The notes: generated by a model from the sequence alone, not told the origin. Counted from the first letter of the stretch, positions 34,143 through 43,149 are shown. The stretch: 48,717 nucleotides of DNA from an uncultured Porphyromonadaceae bacterium (GCA_948467675.1 CAOKFI010000016.1:1-48717); one strand, 5' to 3'. Made by a program: numbers and translations.

Positions 34143-35414
34143 TCATTTCTGATGCCAGCCGTACAGAATGTAGTCGCCCGGCGCCAGCCATGTCGATGGA
34201 GTCACCGCTGATGCCGGCAACCTTTCGCCGTCGTTGGCGATGAACAAGACATTGTCTTTTGTCTCGACCGATACTTGCTGACTGTTGTGGAGATCGCGGT
34301 TTACAATCATAAGGTAGTCGTTATCGCCATTGCGGAGATGCGACACGAGCAATCCTTCACCACCGGTTGAATTCAGCGATATTATAGGATCCGGTAGCGA
34401 TTCCAGTTTTCTTGTACCCATCGGGATTGAATCGCCGGTGTGAGTCACGCATAACGCTTCGGCTCCAAGGAATACGGATGACAGTGCTTGTATTTCCCGG
34501 TTCAGGTCGCGTACATGCCACCAGGAGCTGCCGCGTTCGCCGGCATTGGTGATCGGAACATCTTTGGAGTCTCCTAATCCCGGAAATTGCCAATAAGTGA
34601 AATATTCCACACCTTGGGCTCCGTATGCCAGGTTGCTGAATATCTGTAGCCGGAGATGTTCCCGTGTGGCGGCCGGAAAACTGTAGTGGGCGGTAGACAA
34701 TGCGAATGCCCAGAACGGGATGCCAGCCGAAGCGGCTTCCTCTGCGATAATTTCAAGATTCTGATAATAGTCTGGATTCAGTTTGGTGTTACCCAGTGAG
34801 TCGGCTGTAATCGAATAGTGGTCGTATGATACGAATCCGGTACCTAACTCATCGATAAAACGCCTTACATATTCGTGGTAGTCGTCTGTTCCAAGCAACG
34901 TCGGTCCGGCATACGTCGGAAACAGATTGAGATATAACAGTTTTGAATCGTCTGTTTTCCGTATCCTGTTGACGAATTCGGCCAGTTGCGGATAAGCGTT
35001 GCAGTTCGGCTCATCCTTGAAAAAATAGCCGGCCAGTTGCGGATGTCCGCCTATGACCCCGATAGTGCTGTCTGTCGCTGATTCCAGTTCGGCGCACGTG
35101 GCGATGATTTTTATGCCGGTTCCGATACTTGCGTCAAGAGCGGCTCGTACCTCAGATAAAGAGTCGACCAGCGGGAATGAAAGATTGAAGCCGCATTCCC
35201 GCATTTCTTTATAACGTTCAGGTGTCTGATTCTCCATGCCTCTGATCGAATACCAGCCGAGGATCGGGAATTCGTCACCTGCCGGATTGGTATATTTGTG
35301 AGGGGATTCCGTATCTGTAGCAGGAATTATGGATGAATTGCCGGAGTCGGTCACACATCCGGTAAACAAGGCGCCGGCAATCAGTGCAGGCCGCCATAAG
35401 GCGAAGATGTTCAT
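34143..35414 (-). CDS. Glycosidase-like TIM-barrel lipoprotein
   Basis: The 423-residue lipoprotein has a signal ending LFTGC with acceptor C20. The body looks like a (beta/alpha)8 barrel of a glycoside hydrolase: FPILGWYSIRG, MRECGFNLSFP, LAGYFFKDEPN, LLYLNLFPTYAG, FVSYDHYSIT, IPFWAFAL and GVEYFTYWQFPG. The glutamate in KDEPN and the one in VEYFTYW are the best catalytic acid candidates. A beta-rich C-terminal domain follows. GH42-like or related families are possible; I cannot fix the family or substrate. It is monocistronic with its own -7 box. Confidence 0.65.
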   Translation of the reverse strand: MNIFALWRPALIAGALFTGCVTDSGNSSIIPATDTESPHKYTNPAGDEFPILGWYSIRGMENQTPERYKEMRECGFNLSFPLVDSLSEVRAALDASIGTGIKIIATCAELESATDSTIGVIGGHPQLAGYFFKDEPNCNAYPQLAEFVNRIRKTDDSKLLYLNLFPTYAGPTLLGTDDYHEYVRRFIDELGTGFVSYDHYSITADSLGNTKLNPDYYQNLEIIAEEAASAGIPFWAFALSTAHYSFPAATREHLRLQIFSNLAYGAQGVEYFTYWQFPGLGDSKDVPITNAGERGSSWWHVRDLNREIQALSSVFLGAEALCVTHTGDSIPMGTRKLESLPDPIISLNSTGGEGLLVSHLRNGDNDYLMIVNRDLHNSQQVSVETKDNVLFIANDGERLPASAVTPSTWLAPGDYILYGWHQK

Positions 35415-35446
35415 ATAAATAATGGTTAGTATTGATCAGCAATCTG

Positions 35447-35454
35447 CAAATATA
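35447..35454 (-). promoter_or_regulatory. -7 box for glycosidase-like lipoprotein
   Basis: TATATTTG on the minus strand is 32 nt before the ATG at 35414. Confidence 0.5.
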
Positions 35455-35552
35455 CGGAAATTTGTGTTAACTTAGCGCAATCGGATTGCTCACTACCGTC
35501 TTGTGTCGACTCTCTGTATGAATTCTATTAATCAAACTATAAATATAGTGAT

Positions 35553-36569
35553 ATGTTAGGATCTGTTCGGTCTGGTATCATGGCTTTATGCCTGTGGTGT
35601 GTGCCGTTCGTGTCGGCCGCAGACACTTTGCCGGTGCTTGTGGAGACTGATATGGGCAATGACATAGATGACGCTTTGGCGCTCGACCTGCTGTATAAAG
35701 CTATGGACGATGGCAAAATCCGGATTCTGGGCATAGGCAACCATAAACTGACGGATACGGCATCGGATTATATCGATATCCTTAATACATGGTATGGTTA
35801 TCCGGACATTCCGGTCGGAAAATCTACTACGCCAATAGCCAGTGCCGATGGGGTCGATTATACAGCTTTTGTCACACAGATGAAAGATGATGACGGCACT
35901 CATTTGTTTCCAAGATCAAAAGGGCCTGACCGCTATGAAGATTCGGTGACCATGTATCGTAGGCTGTTGGCAGTGCAGCCTGACAGTTCTGTGGTTTTCG
36001 TATCATTGGGCTTTGCGACTGAACTTGCGAAATTGCTTGATTCTGAGCCCGATTCATATTCGGCCTTTGCCGGTCGTGATCTCGTCGCCAGGAAGGTAAA
36101 ATTCCTGTCTGTAATGGCTGGCAGTTACGGTGAGCATAAGATCGCGGAATTCAATGTGGTAAAGGATATCGCAGCCATGAGAAAAGTCTTTGAGGAATGG
36201 CCGACAGCGATTGTGCAGAATCCGTTTGAGATAGGAGTCTCGGTATTGTATCCGTCGTCGGTGATAGACGGATGGTGCAGTGCGGAACTGAATCCGGTCG
36301 CTGAGGGGTATAAGGTATACTCTGAAATGCCATACGACCGTCCTGCATGGGATCTGTTGTCGGTTGTGTATCTGACGCATCCTGAATTGTTTAGTGAAAG
36401 CCGTCCCGGAACGGTTAGCGTCGACGACAGCGGGTTTACCTGTTTCGACGACGGCGGCACTGGAAGTCATACAGTACTTTCGGCTGACGGGGAACAATGC
36501 CGGCTTCTGAGAGAGCATATTGTCAGACAGGCATTGCGGGTTGCGGCTTATCGTCAGAACCGGCGGTAA
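35553..36569 (+). CDS. Exported nucleoside hydrolase-like protein
   Basis: The 338-residue protein has a signal peptide (to about residue 22) and an inosine/uridine-preferring nucleoside hydrolase fold. The calcium-binding aspartate motif reads VETDMGNDIDDALAL (30-44). It has two extra residues relative to the classical DTDPGxDD motif, and the first aspartate is a glutamate (E31). This variant occurs in a branch often called nucleoside hydrolase-like, whose substrates may not be ordinary nucleosides. Export to the periplasm is unusual for classical salvage enzymes but fits scavenging. The gene ends 71 nt before the CobW-family start. Confidence 0.82.
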   Translation: MLGSVRSGIMALCLWCVPFVSAADTLPVLVETDMGNDIDDALALDLLYKAMDDGKIRILGIGNHKLTDTASDYIDILNTWYGYPDIPVGKSTTPIASADGVDYTAFVTQMKDDDGTHLFPRSKGPDRYEDSVTMYRRLLAVQPDSSVVFVSLGFATELAKLLDSEPDSYSAFAGRDLVARKVKFLSVMAGSYGEHKIAEFNVVKDIAAMRKVFEEWPTAIVQNPFEIGVSVLYPSSVIDGWCSAELNPVAEGYKVYSEMPYDRPAWDLLSVVYLTHPELFSESRPGTVSVDDSGFTCFDDGGTGSHTVLSADGEQCRLLREHIVRQALRVAAYRQNRR

Positions 36570-36609
36570 ACTGGATGCAGGATTATGTTTTGTCTGAAAA
36601 TGATTTTAG

Positions 36610-36617
36610 TAAATTTG
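36610..36617 (+). promoter_or_regulatory. -7 box for CobW-family gene
   Basis: TAAATTTG lies 23 nt before the ATG at 36641. It shows that the longer frame beginning at 36497, inside the nucleoside hydrolase gene, is not the real start. Confidence 0.6.
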
Positions 36618-36640
36618 CAGTACAAATCAAATTGACCAAC

Positions 36641-37834
36641 ATGGAAAGACAATCTGTGCCCGTGCTTTTGCTGACGGGCTATCTCGGAAGCGGAAAGACA
36701 ACACTTGTCAACCGTATATTGAATAATAAGCGTGGAATCAGATTCGCAGTGATTGTCAACGATATAGGTGAAGTCAATATCGATGCTGATCTGATCGCAA
36801 AAGGAGGGGTTGTCAGTCAGCAGGACGATAGCCTTGTCGCACTTCAGAACGGATGTATATGCTGCACTCTCAAGATGGATCTTGTCAGACAGCTGACCGA
36901 CTTAGTAAGCCAGCATCAGTTCGATTATATTGTGATAGAGGCGAGTGGAATATGCGAACCGGAGCCTATAGCGCGCACTATATGTTCCATACCGTCTATG
37001 GCTGATGATAAGTCGATGGAAATTCCCCGGTTGGACAGTATCGTGACTGTTGTGGATGCATTGCGGCTGAAAAGTGAGTTTGCATGCGGTGACAGGCTCG
37101 GACGGAAAGACATTGAAGAAGACGATATCGAGAACCTGATCATACAGCAGATCGAGTTCTGTAATATAGTGGTGCTTAATAAAGTCTCGGAAGTCGAACG
37201 CCGTGAAGTCGATCGTATACGTGAAATAATACGTGCGCTTCAGCCTGATGCCGAAATCATAGAAGCGGATTACGGAGATATAGATCTTGACAAGATTTTG
37301 AATACGGAAATGTTCGAATATGGCCGTGTGGCCACATCGGCTACATGGGTGCGTGTGCTTGAGCATCATGATGAGGACGGTAGTCATGAAGAGCATCACC
37401 ATCATCACTGTCATGATGATCATTGCCATCATCATCACCATCATGGCCATGATGAGGGAGAGGCCGGAGAATACGGTATCGGAACATTCGTATATTTCAA
37501 CAGGCGCCCGTTCGATCTGAACAAATTCGATTACATGTGTGCCTCCAGATGGCCGTCGTCAGTGATACGTACAAAAGGTATATGTTATTTCAAAGAGAAC
37601 CGTGATATGAGCTACCTGTTCGAGCAGGCTGGTGTTCAGAAGCAGATAATGGAAGCGGGAGCCTGGTTCGCTACTGCGCCTGCTGAAGATCTGGAGCGTA
37701 TGATGTCGGAAGATCCGAATATAGCCAAAGACTGGGATCCGGAATATGGCGACCGTATGATAAAACTTGTTGTGATAGGGCAGAAGATGGATATCGGGGC
37801 GATTACCGCCTTGTTCGATTCTTGTCTTGCTTGA
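36641..37834 (+). CDS. CobW/COG0523 metallochaperone GTPase
   Basis: The 397-residue G3E-family P-loop GTPase has GYLGSGKT (13-20), metal-binding GCICC (C72, C74, C75), a switch region IVIEASGICEPEPIA and an NKVSE nucleotide specificity motif. A long histidine-rich insert (about residues 241-275, many His with Asp/Glu) precedes the CobW C-terminal domain (FVYFNRRPFDLNKF...). Such proteins deliver Zn or another metal to client proteins. No Zur site was recognised. It is followed after 25 nt by a B3/4-domain gene, a possible client or partner. Confidence 0.9.
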   Translation: MERQSVPVLLLTGYLGSGKTTLVNRILNNKRGIRFAVIVNDIGEVNIDADLIAKGGVVSQQDDSLVALQNGCICCTLKMDLVRQLTDLVSQHQFDYIVIEASGICEPEPIARTICSIPSMADDKSMEIPRLDSIVTVVDALRLKSEFACGDRLGRKDIEEDDIENLIIQQIEFCNIVVLNKVSEVERREVDRIREIIRALQPDAEIIEADYGDIDLDKILNTEMFEYGRVATSATWVRVLEHHDEDGSHEEHHHHHCHDDHCHHHHHHGHDEGEAGEYGIGTFVYFNRRPFDLNKFDYMCASRWPSSVIRTKGICYFKENRDMSYLFEQAGVQKQIMEAGAWFATAPAEDLERMMSEDPNIAKDWDPEYGDRMIKLVVIGQKMDIGAITALFDSCLA

Positions 37835-37859
37835 TGGGGCGTACGGAAATTGTGTTACT

Positions 37860-38525
37860 ATGAATTTGCGGTTTGATAAGGCTTTTTCCGATTGTGTCAG
37901 TGACTATCGGGCGTTGATAATAGAGGCTGATGTTGTAAATACTCCGACATCGGCTGTTCAGACTGAAGATATGAACCGGCTTGTAGCCGATCTTGCCGGC
38001 CGGTACAGTATCGGGGATATAAACAGGATTCCGGCTATAGCGGCTACCCGTGCCGCTTATAAGGCTTGTGGTAAGGATCCGAACCGTTACCGTCCTTCGC
38101 AGGAGCAGATGATGCGCCGGATAGTACGCGGTCTCGGTCTGTACAATGTCAATGCGCTGGTCGATGCCGGCAATCAGTTATCGCTGATAACAGGTTGTTC
38201 TGTCGGATGTTTTGACGCCGATAAGATTGTAGGTGATACGATATCGCTTGGTGTGGGATATGAAGGCGAACCATACGAAGGGATCGGCCGTGGAGAACTG
38301 AATATCACCGGATTGCCTGTGTTTCGTGATGGGGCAGGGGGTATCGGTACTCCGACAAGCGATAATGAACGGACTAAAATAGGACTTGATACCTGTCGGA
38401 TATTGGTTACTGTCCACCTGTTTGATCCTGCGCTTGACAGCGACTGGATCATGGACACATTCAGGAACCTGTTTGAGCGCTACGCCGGTGCGTCGAATAT
38501 CGTATACGGTCTCCATAGGCCTTGA
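37860..38525 (+). CDS. B3/4-domain protein
   Basis: The 221-residue protein resembles the B3/B4 domain of phenylalanyl-tRNA synthetase beta chain standing alone: IPAIAATRAAYKACGKDPNRYRPSQEQMMRRIVRG, then LVDAGNQLSL and GEPYEGIGRGELNITGLPVFRD. Free B3/4 proteins may edit mischarged tRNA or bind RNA; the role is not established. A TTG at 37827 extends the frame by 11 codons and overlaps the GTPase gene, but the ATG at 37860 gives the natural start. It is probably cotranscribed with the CobW-family gene. Confidence 0.82.
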   Translation: MNLRFDKAFSDCVSDYRALIIEADVVNTPTSAVQTEDMNRLVADLAGRYSIGDINRIPAIAATRAAYKACGKDPNRYRPSQEQMMRRIVRGLGLYNVNALVDAGNQLSLITGCSVGCFDADKIVGDTISLGVGYEGEPYEGIGRGELNITGLPVFRDGAGGIGTPTSDNERTKIGLDTCRILVTVHLFDPALDSDWIMDTFRNLFERYAGASNIVYGLHRP

Positions 38526-38541
38526 CCGGAGCCGTGTCCGG

Positions 38542-39357
38542 CTACTTGTTTCCGGCGATGTCGGCAGGATGGAATTCAATTGAAGCCTCCGATATCTCTC
38601 CGGCAATGAAATAGCCCAGGCAGAAATCGCCGGTAAACATAGACGGACCGTTGCTGTCCGATGATGTAGCGGCAAGATAGTCATGCATATCCGGTGAGAT
38701 CTGTGTGACGGTCACGGTTATCACATCGCCGTCGGTCAGAACCGTCCGGTCATCCTCTTCTTCGGTATCACGGCGCGATGTCATAATAACTTCATAAATG
38801 ATTCCGTCGATCGAGAGATTGTCCTTTATCTCTTTCCACATATATGCTGCACCGTTGCGGTATAAACGGATCCAGTAGCAATCGCCTTCTATATCGGGAT
38901 TGTTATCGGCAAATGCTATCTGGAGAATGGCAACCTGGTCGTATGGCATATCTATCCAGCTGAATTCCAGACTTTGTATATCTACTGCCGGAGTCATGGT
39001 CGAGATTGATGAGTAAGTGTGTCCGTCATGTGTTACCGTAAGCCGATACCTGTCTCCTGGAATACCTGGATTGACAGAAACGAAATTCCCGCGGTCATCA
39101 GGGAGCAGAATCGACGTATCTTCAGTGTCGAGATTCGTGAGTGTTACCGATGCGTCGGTAATATGAGTCCGGTTCATCGGCTCATCCATCGGGGTCGTCT
39201 GGGTGATCGTCACATCTGATCCTGCGGCTGTAATGGCGCCTTCGATTACTGTTATGGCAGGTATGTCGTGATACCTGAAATCAAGTTCCTTTTCACAGGC
39301 ACTGCATATTGTCAGTGCTGATGCGATGATCGGGATATGGATATGGCGTATCTTCAT
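38542..39357 (-). CDS. DUF4249 lipoprotein partner of TonB receptor
   Basis: The 271-residue outer-membrane lipoprotein has a signal ending ICSAC with acceptor C21, then EKELDF. The N-terminal domain (ITVIEGAITAAGSDVTITQT...DASVTLTN) and overall layout are those of DUF4249. These proteins pair with TonB-dependent receptors in Bacteroidetes as an analogue of SusD. The longer frame up to 39483 would overlap the receptor gene and lose the signal, so 39357 is chosen. It starts 2 nt after the receptor stop codon. The substrate is unknown. Confidence 0.85.
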   Translation of the reverse strand: MKIRHIHIPIIASALTICSACEKELDFRYHDIPAITVIEGAITAAGSDVTITQTTPMDEPMNRTHITDASVTLTNLDTEDTSILLPDDRGNFVSVNPGIPGDRYRLTVTHDGHTYSSISTMTPAVDIQSLEFSWIDMPYDQVAILQIAFADNNPDIEGDCYWIRLYRNGAAYMWKEIKDNLSIDGIIYEVIMTSRRDTEEEDDRTVLTDGDVITVTVTQISPDMHDYLAATSSDSNGPSMFTGDFCLGYFIAGEISEASIEFHPADIAGNK

Positions 39358-39359
39358 AT

Positions 39360-41444
39360 TCAGAATTTGATAGTATACGATACCGTGGGGATAAGGCCGA
39401 ACAATGATTGCTGGACAGCTCTTGTTCCGGAAGGCTTGGTATTGTCGTCCTCGAAATATATCACATATGGATTGTAGCGGCAATACAGGTTATATACCCC
39501 TACAGACCATTGGTACGTGAATCTCTTTCCTCTGTTCGTATAGTTGGCCGATATGTCCAGACGATGGGTCGGAGGTGTCTTGTATCCGTTACGTTGGGAA
39601 TAGTAATAGCAGGTGGTGCCGTTAAGTTCATATTTGACATCTGGTGCCGTAAGCGGTTGACCTGATGAATATGTCCAGATGCCGGAGATGTTCCATCTGT
39701 TTGTCAGCATGAATATTGAGGTAACCGAAAGATCGTGCCGGCGGTCGTTGTTGGCATTATACCAGCATCCGTTGTTTATTCCGTCGATTTTAGTCTGGGT
39801 GCGGGATACTGTATAGGATATCCAGCCGGTAAGCCGTCCTGTATTTTTACGCAACATCAGTTCTACGCCATAACTCCTGCCTTTACCGCCAAGAATCAGA
39901 TTCTCTATATTTGTACCGGAGAACATACCGTATCCGTCGCGATAGTCATAGACGTTTCGCATGTCCTTGTAATAGATTTCGGCACTCCAGTCGTAATCCT
40001 CATTATCGGTGGCTCCCGTATATCCGAGGCCGTATTGGGTGGATTGTTCTGGTCTGACTATGTCTGAACTTATTGCATAGCGGTCAAATGGAAAGCTGGT
40101 TGTATTGGCTCTTACTGCATGAAGGTTCTGGGTTGTTGTACTGATTCCGGCCTTTATATTGTTGGTGTTGTCGATGGTGTATTTCAGGCTTATACGCGGT
40201 TCCGGATCACAATATGTATGCTTGTTGTATGCCGGAGTCTGTTCGTCGGGAGCGTCAAACTCATGAAACCTGTTTCCGGTCATGGCCGAAAACAGGCTGA
40301 CCCGTATGCCTGCCTCTGCCGAAATACGGTCGCTGAATGATCCGTTGTAATTGATCCATAAGGCATTTTGCCATCCTGATCTTATATCCGTTTGCCTGTG
40401 TCCGTTGATCTCGAATTCTGCCGATTTTACACGCAATAGCTGGGATCGTATCCCTAACTCTACGGAATGGTGGTCGTCGACTGTAAACATGGCGCGTTCA
40501 TTGATCGAGTAGTCATGGATATATTCCCGGAGCATTTGGTCGGTACGCATCATTGACATAACCATCTTGGGTGAATAGTGCGTGAAGGCTGCAGTGGTTG
40601 AAAAACGCCAATGATCACCTCTGCGGGTATGCCAGTTGACAGATGCGCCTGTATTACCCCAGTACATGCCCATGACATTCTGAATTGCCATGTTGTCTTG
40701 GCTGATCATGAAAGAGACGTCGATCATGTCGCCTGCGCGAGGTATGTATCTCAGTTTGGCCGTGACATCATAGAAGTTCATCACAGTGTTACGGTATTGG
40801 GGTATCATCTGCAGGAACATGTCCAGATATGATCGGCGAGCTGTCACCGCAAAAGATAGTTTATCCTTGACTATCGGCCCTTCTGCTTTGATTTTGGCGG
40901 CCAGTATGCCGATTGTTGCCGAGCCGTGATAGCTTTCCATATCACCGGCTGACAGTGATGTATCCAGAGTTGAGGATGATGCGCCGCCATAGAATGCAGG
41001 AATAGGACCTTTGTACAGAACAGCACGTGATAAGGCATTGTCATTGAATGTGGAGAAAATTCCCATTACATGCGACGGGTTATATAACGTGATTCCGTCG
41101 AGCATGATAAGGTTCTGCGATGCAGTGCCTCCGCGGACCTCGAAGCCTCCTGCGCCGTCTCCCTCGCTATGTACGCCGGCCATCAGTGTGATTGACTTTA
41201 TAAGATCATTTTCCCCGAAAAGCATCGGAACTTGCGCCAATCTGGATAATTCTATGTTTTCGGCTCCGAGTCTGACATTGCTTATGCGTTGTCTGGCCGA
41301 CTGGCCCGTGACGGTGACCTCATGCAGAGTGTCGGCGATAATGGAGTGTTCCGGTTCCTGAGCCGACAGTTTCACACTGGTGAAGATATGACATACAAGA
41401 GCCAGACACGGAACCAGGCGTGCCCCATTTATGATTTGTGACAT
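39360..41444 (-). CDS. TonB-dependent receptor
   Basis: The 694-residue outer-membrane receptor has a signal peptide (to about residue 29), a TonB-box-like DTLHEVTVTG, and a plug domain (LIKSITLMAGVHSEGDGAGGFEVRGGTASQNLIMLDG, summarised here by its GGFEVRGG core). A 22-strand barrel follows, ending in SYTIKF with the usual terminal aromatic residue. It lacks the N-terminal CarboxypepD_reg-like domain of SusC proteins. That fits pairing with DUF4249 rather than SusD. No carbohydrate-active enzyme is adjacent, so a non-glycan ligand is possible. It is the first gene of the pair. Confidence 0.9.
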   Translation of the reverse strand: MSQIINGARLVPCLALVCHIFTSVKLSAQEPEHSIIADTLHEVTVTGQSARQRISNVRLGAENIELSRLAQVPMLFGENDLIKSITLMAGVHSEGDGAGGFEVRGGTASQNLIMLDGITLYNPSHVMGIFSTFNDNALSRAVLYKGPIPAFYGGASSSTLDTSLSAGDMESYHGSATIGILAAKIKAEGPIVKDKLSFAVTARRSYLDMFLQMIPQYRNTVMNFYDVTAKLRYIPRAGDMIDVSFMISQDNMAIQNVMGMYWGNTGASVNWHTRRGDHWRFSTTAAFTHYSPKMVMSMMRTDQMLREYIHDYSINERAMFTVDDHHSVELGIRSQLLRVKSAEFEINGHRQTDIRSGWQNALWINYNGSFSDRISAEAGIRVSLFSAMTGNRFHEFDAPDEQTPAYNKHTYCDPEPRISLKYTIDNTNNIKAGISTTTQNLHAVRANTTSFPFDRYAISSDIVRPEQSTQYGLGYTGATDNEDYDWSAEIYYKDMRNVYDYRDGYGMFSGTNIENLILGGKGRSYGVELMLRKNTGRLTGWISYTVSRTQTKIDGINNGCWYNANNDRRHDLSVTSIFMLTNRWNISGIWTYSSGQPLTAPDVKYELNGTTCYYYSQRNGYKTPPTHRLDISANYTNRGKRFTYQWSVGVYNLYCRYNPYVIYFEDDNTKPSGTRAVQQSLFGLIPTVSYTIKF

Positions 41445-41520
41445 TCAGTTCTTAAAAACTTATTTAGGCGATATGGAAACCGGTAAAAGCCTTGTCGGCA
41501 ACAGGTCTTTAATTCTGCTG

Positions 41521-41528
41521 CAAAGATA
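41521..41528 (-). promoter_or_regulatory. -7 box for TonB receptor pair
   Basis: TATCTTTG on the minus strand gives a start near 41514 and a leader of about 70 nt before the receptor ATG. No riboswitch-like structure was recognised in the leader. Confidence 0.55.
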
Positions 41529-41633
41529 CGATAATAAAACTGAACTTTCTCATGGAATTGTTCGGAGTGTGATAGCTTTGTCATGTTGCAGGATTGCATA
41601 CGGCCTCTTGCAGGGGTGCGCCACAGTGCATCC

Positions 41634-42587
41634 TTATTCAAGTGTTAATTCCATCTGTATGTTGCCGCGCTCGTAGGCTGGGTGGTACTCTTTCAGTTCG
41701 GTAAATCCGAGTTTGCTATAGAGACTGATGGCTGGTGTCAGGATCGTGTTGCTTTCGAGAAATATTTTCTTCGCTCCCAGTTGCCTGGCTCGATCAAGAG
41801 CCGTACGGCATAATTTCTCGCCTATGCCTGTACCTCGCGATGCCGGATCTACAGCGAGTTTGGCAAGTTCGAAATCATATTCGGGTCCATCCATTCGGCA
41901 GAGTGCGACGACTCCCATAGGCTCACCGTTGACAAGCGCCACGAAGATGTGTCCGCCTTTTGATAATATGGAGGTCTCTGGATCATTCAGTACCTCTAAG
42001 TCATGCGGCTCAAGCGACCAGTGGCTGTTTATCCACATTATGTTAAGACGTTTGAACGTCATTAGATACTCCGGGCTATAGTCCTTTATCTCGACAGCAT
42101 TTCTTTCGTGTTGCGCTTTTTCTTCCGCCACACGTTTTAACAGGGATTTTTCCGACAATGCATATTCCCAGTTGTCGATGGCACGCCATAATTTGTCTGA
42201 CGACAGGGATTCGATTGATTGCACTACGCGTTCTACATCTCTGCACGCACAGTGAAGCATGGACTTCAAAGCTTTCCCTTTGTCTGTCAGAGCTACTATT
42301 GTTGCTCTGCGGTCCTCATCGGATTTGCCGTCGGTTACAAATCCGGCAGTTTTTAGCTCTTTTACAATGTTGCTTACCGACGGGTGTGTCTGCCCGATAG
42401 CCTTGGCGATGCCGGTAACGGAACGATCCGAACCATAAAACAGCATATATAATACCGGAAACCATTTGGGTTTGATGTCTACACCATACATTCTATATAT
42501 TTCAGTAGCATCACGAGTGACAATATCTGCAAGCCATCGAAGACGGCTGCCCATTGCCATCATTCCTGATTTCTCAAAAAATATCAT
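41634..42587 (-). CDS. MarR-GNAT fusion regulator
   Basis: The 317-residue protein joins a MarR-type winged helix (about 15-140: SVTGIAKAIGQTHPSVSNIVKELKTAGFV, with the DEDRRATIVALTDKG wing) to a C-terminal GNAT acetyltransferase (about 155-317: AKLAVDPASRGTGIGEKLC acetyl-CoA loop, ISLYSKLGFTEL). Such fusions may sense a metabolite or acetylate a substrate while controlling transcription. The frame can be extended 8 codons to a TTG at 42611, but this would start inside the operator. The ATG at 42587 is chosen. A perfect palindrome over the promoter points to autoregulation. No other gene of an operon is present. Confidence 0.9.
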   Translation of the reverse strand: MIFFEKSGMMAMGSRLRWLADIVTRDATEIYRMYGVDIKPKWFPVLYMLFYGSDRSVTGIAKAIGQTHPSVSNIVKELKTAGFVTDGKSDEDRRATIVALTDKGKALKSMLHCACRDVERVVQSIESLSSDKLWRAIDNWEYALSEKSLLKRVAEEKAQHERNAVEIKDYSPEYLMTFKRLNIMWINSHWSLEPHDLEVLNDPETSILSKGGHIFVALVNGEPMGVVALCRMDGPEYDFELAKLAVDPASRGTGIGEKLCRTALDRARQLGAKKIFLESNTILTPAISLYSKLGFTELKEYHPAYERGNIQMELTLE

Positions 42588-42598
42588 ATCGGTAAATA

Positions 42599-42624
42599 TT
42601 TGCGTAATCAATTACGCAAAAGTA
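42599..42624 (-). promoter_or_regulatory. Palindromic operator over the MarR-GNAT promoter
   Basis: TTTGCGTAAT (42599-42608) and ATTACGCAAA (42611-42620) form a perfect 22-bp palindrome with a CA centre. Its right arm overlaps the -7 box TACTTTTG (minus strand, 42617-42624) and it covers the likely transcription start. Size and symmetry suit a dimeric MarR protein, so binding should block its own promoter. Confidence 0.75.
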
Positions 42625-43149
42625 CTAAAAAATTCCCTTATATCCAAATTGCATCACCAAAGGCGAGGGAGCAATCCGTAGTGCTGTAAATGTATTTATA
42701 TATTTTAACATCTGCGTTTCGGAAAAATCGCAGTCCATCCTCTTTTCTGCACCGTAACTTTGCATCGGATCCCCGATCATGGGACGACGCCCGTCAGACC
42801 ATACCGCAATCTGCGGCTGATGCCGGTATCGTGAGGAAAAGAGGCCACCGCGCGCAAACGGAAAGTGGTACCGTCCGCAAACGCGCACCGGCGATAGCTC
42901 CACCGAGGGTGTAGATACCGGCACCATCCAGCGAAAGCGGCGACCGACACGGATGTCGCGCCCACGGGAAATCCGGAAGGCAGATCCGCAAGCGGCGGCA
43001 GAAGTGCCTGCAGGGTTGTGCCCCGAGCGTCAGCGCACGGTATGGACGCGTACATACCGGCAGCGGTGACCGGACACATCCCCTATGCAGCGCGCAAAGG
43101 GCCCGTGCCGCCGCACGGATCAGGCTTTCTTGGACTTGTCGCGATTATG
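42625..43149. ncRNA. GC-rich hairpin-dense gene-free segment, possible RNA gene
   Basis: No frame here looks like a real protein; overlapping frames on both strands are rich in Arg, Ser and Pro and mutually exclusive. A TAACTTTG box lies at 42755-42762 on the plus strand and is followed by many short stems: ATCGG/CCGAT (42764-42777), CCGCA-ATC-TGCGG (42804-42816) inside ATACCG/CGGTAT (42801-42829), GCGCG/CGCGC (42850-42886) enclosing ACGG/CCGT, and CGGTATG/CATACCG (43038-43059). From about 42850 to 43130 the segment is clearly more GC-rich than its surroundings. It could be a structured RNA from the plus-strand box, a 3' region of the 74-residue gene on the minus strand, or a repeat element. 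It was compared by eye with RNase P, tmRNA, SRP and 6S RNA core motifs and did not match. Confidence 0.35.
42755..42762 (+). promoter_or_regulatory. -7 box reading into GC-rich segment
   Basis: TAACTTTG has an exact consensus match. No gene follows it on the plus strand before miaA, which is on the other strand, so an untranslated transcript is the likely product if the box is used. Confidence 0.45.

Noticed and set aside
36902-37450. 182-codon frame opposite the His-rich GTPase
   Set aside because: Its methionine-rich start is just the complement of the histidine codons.
42777-43079. 100-codon minus frame (and alternatives at 42625-42927 and 42794-42991)
   Set aside because: Three overlapping frames are open because of high GC; none has convincing composition or an upstream -7 box.
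42755-43149. RNase P RNA, tmRNA, SRP or 6S RNA in the GC-rich segment
   Set aside because: The GAGGAAAGTCC core, tmRNA tag frame and T-arm, and SRP apical loop could not be found; TCCGGAAGGCAG is only a partial likeness to SRP.
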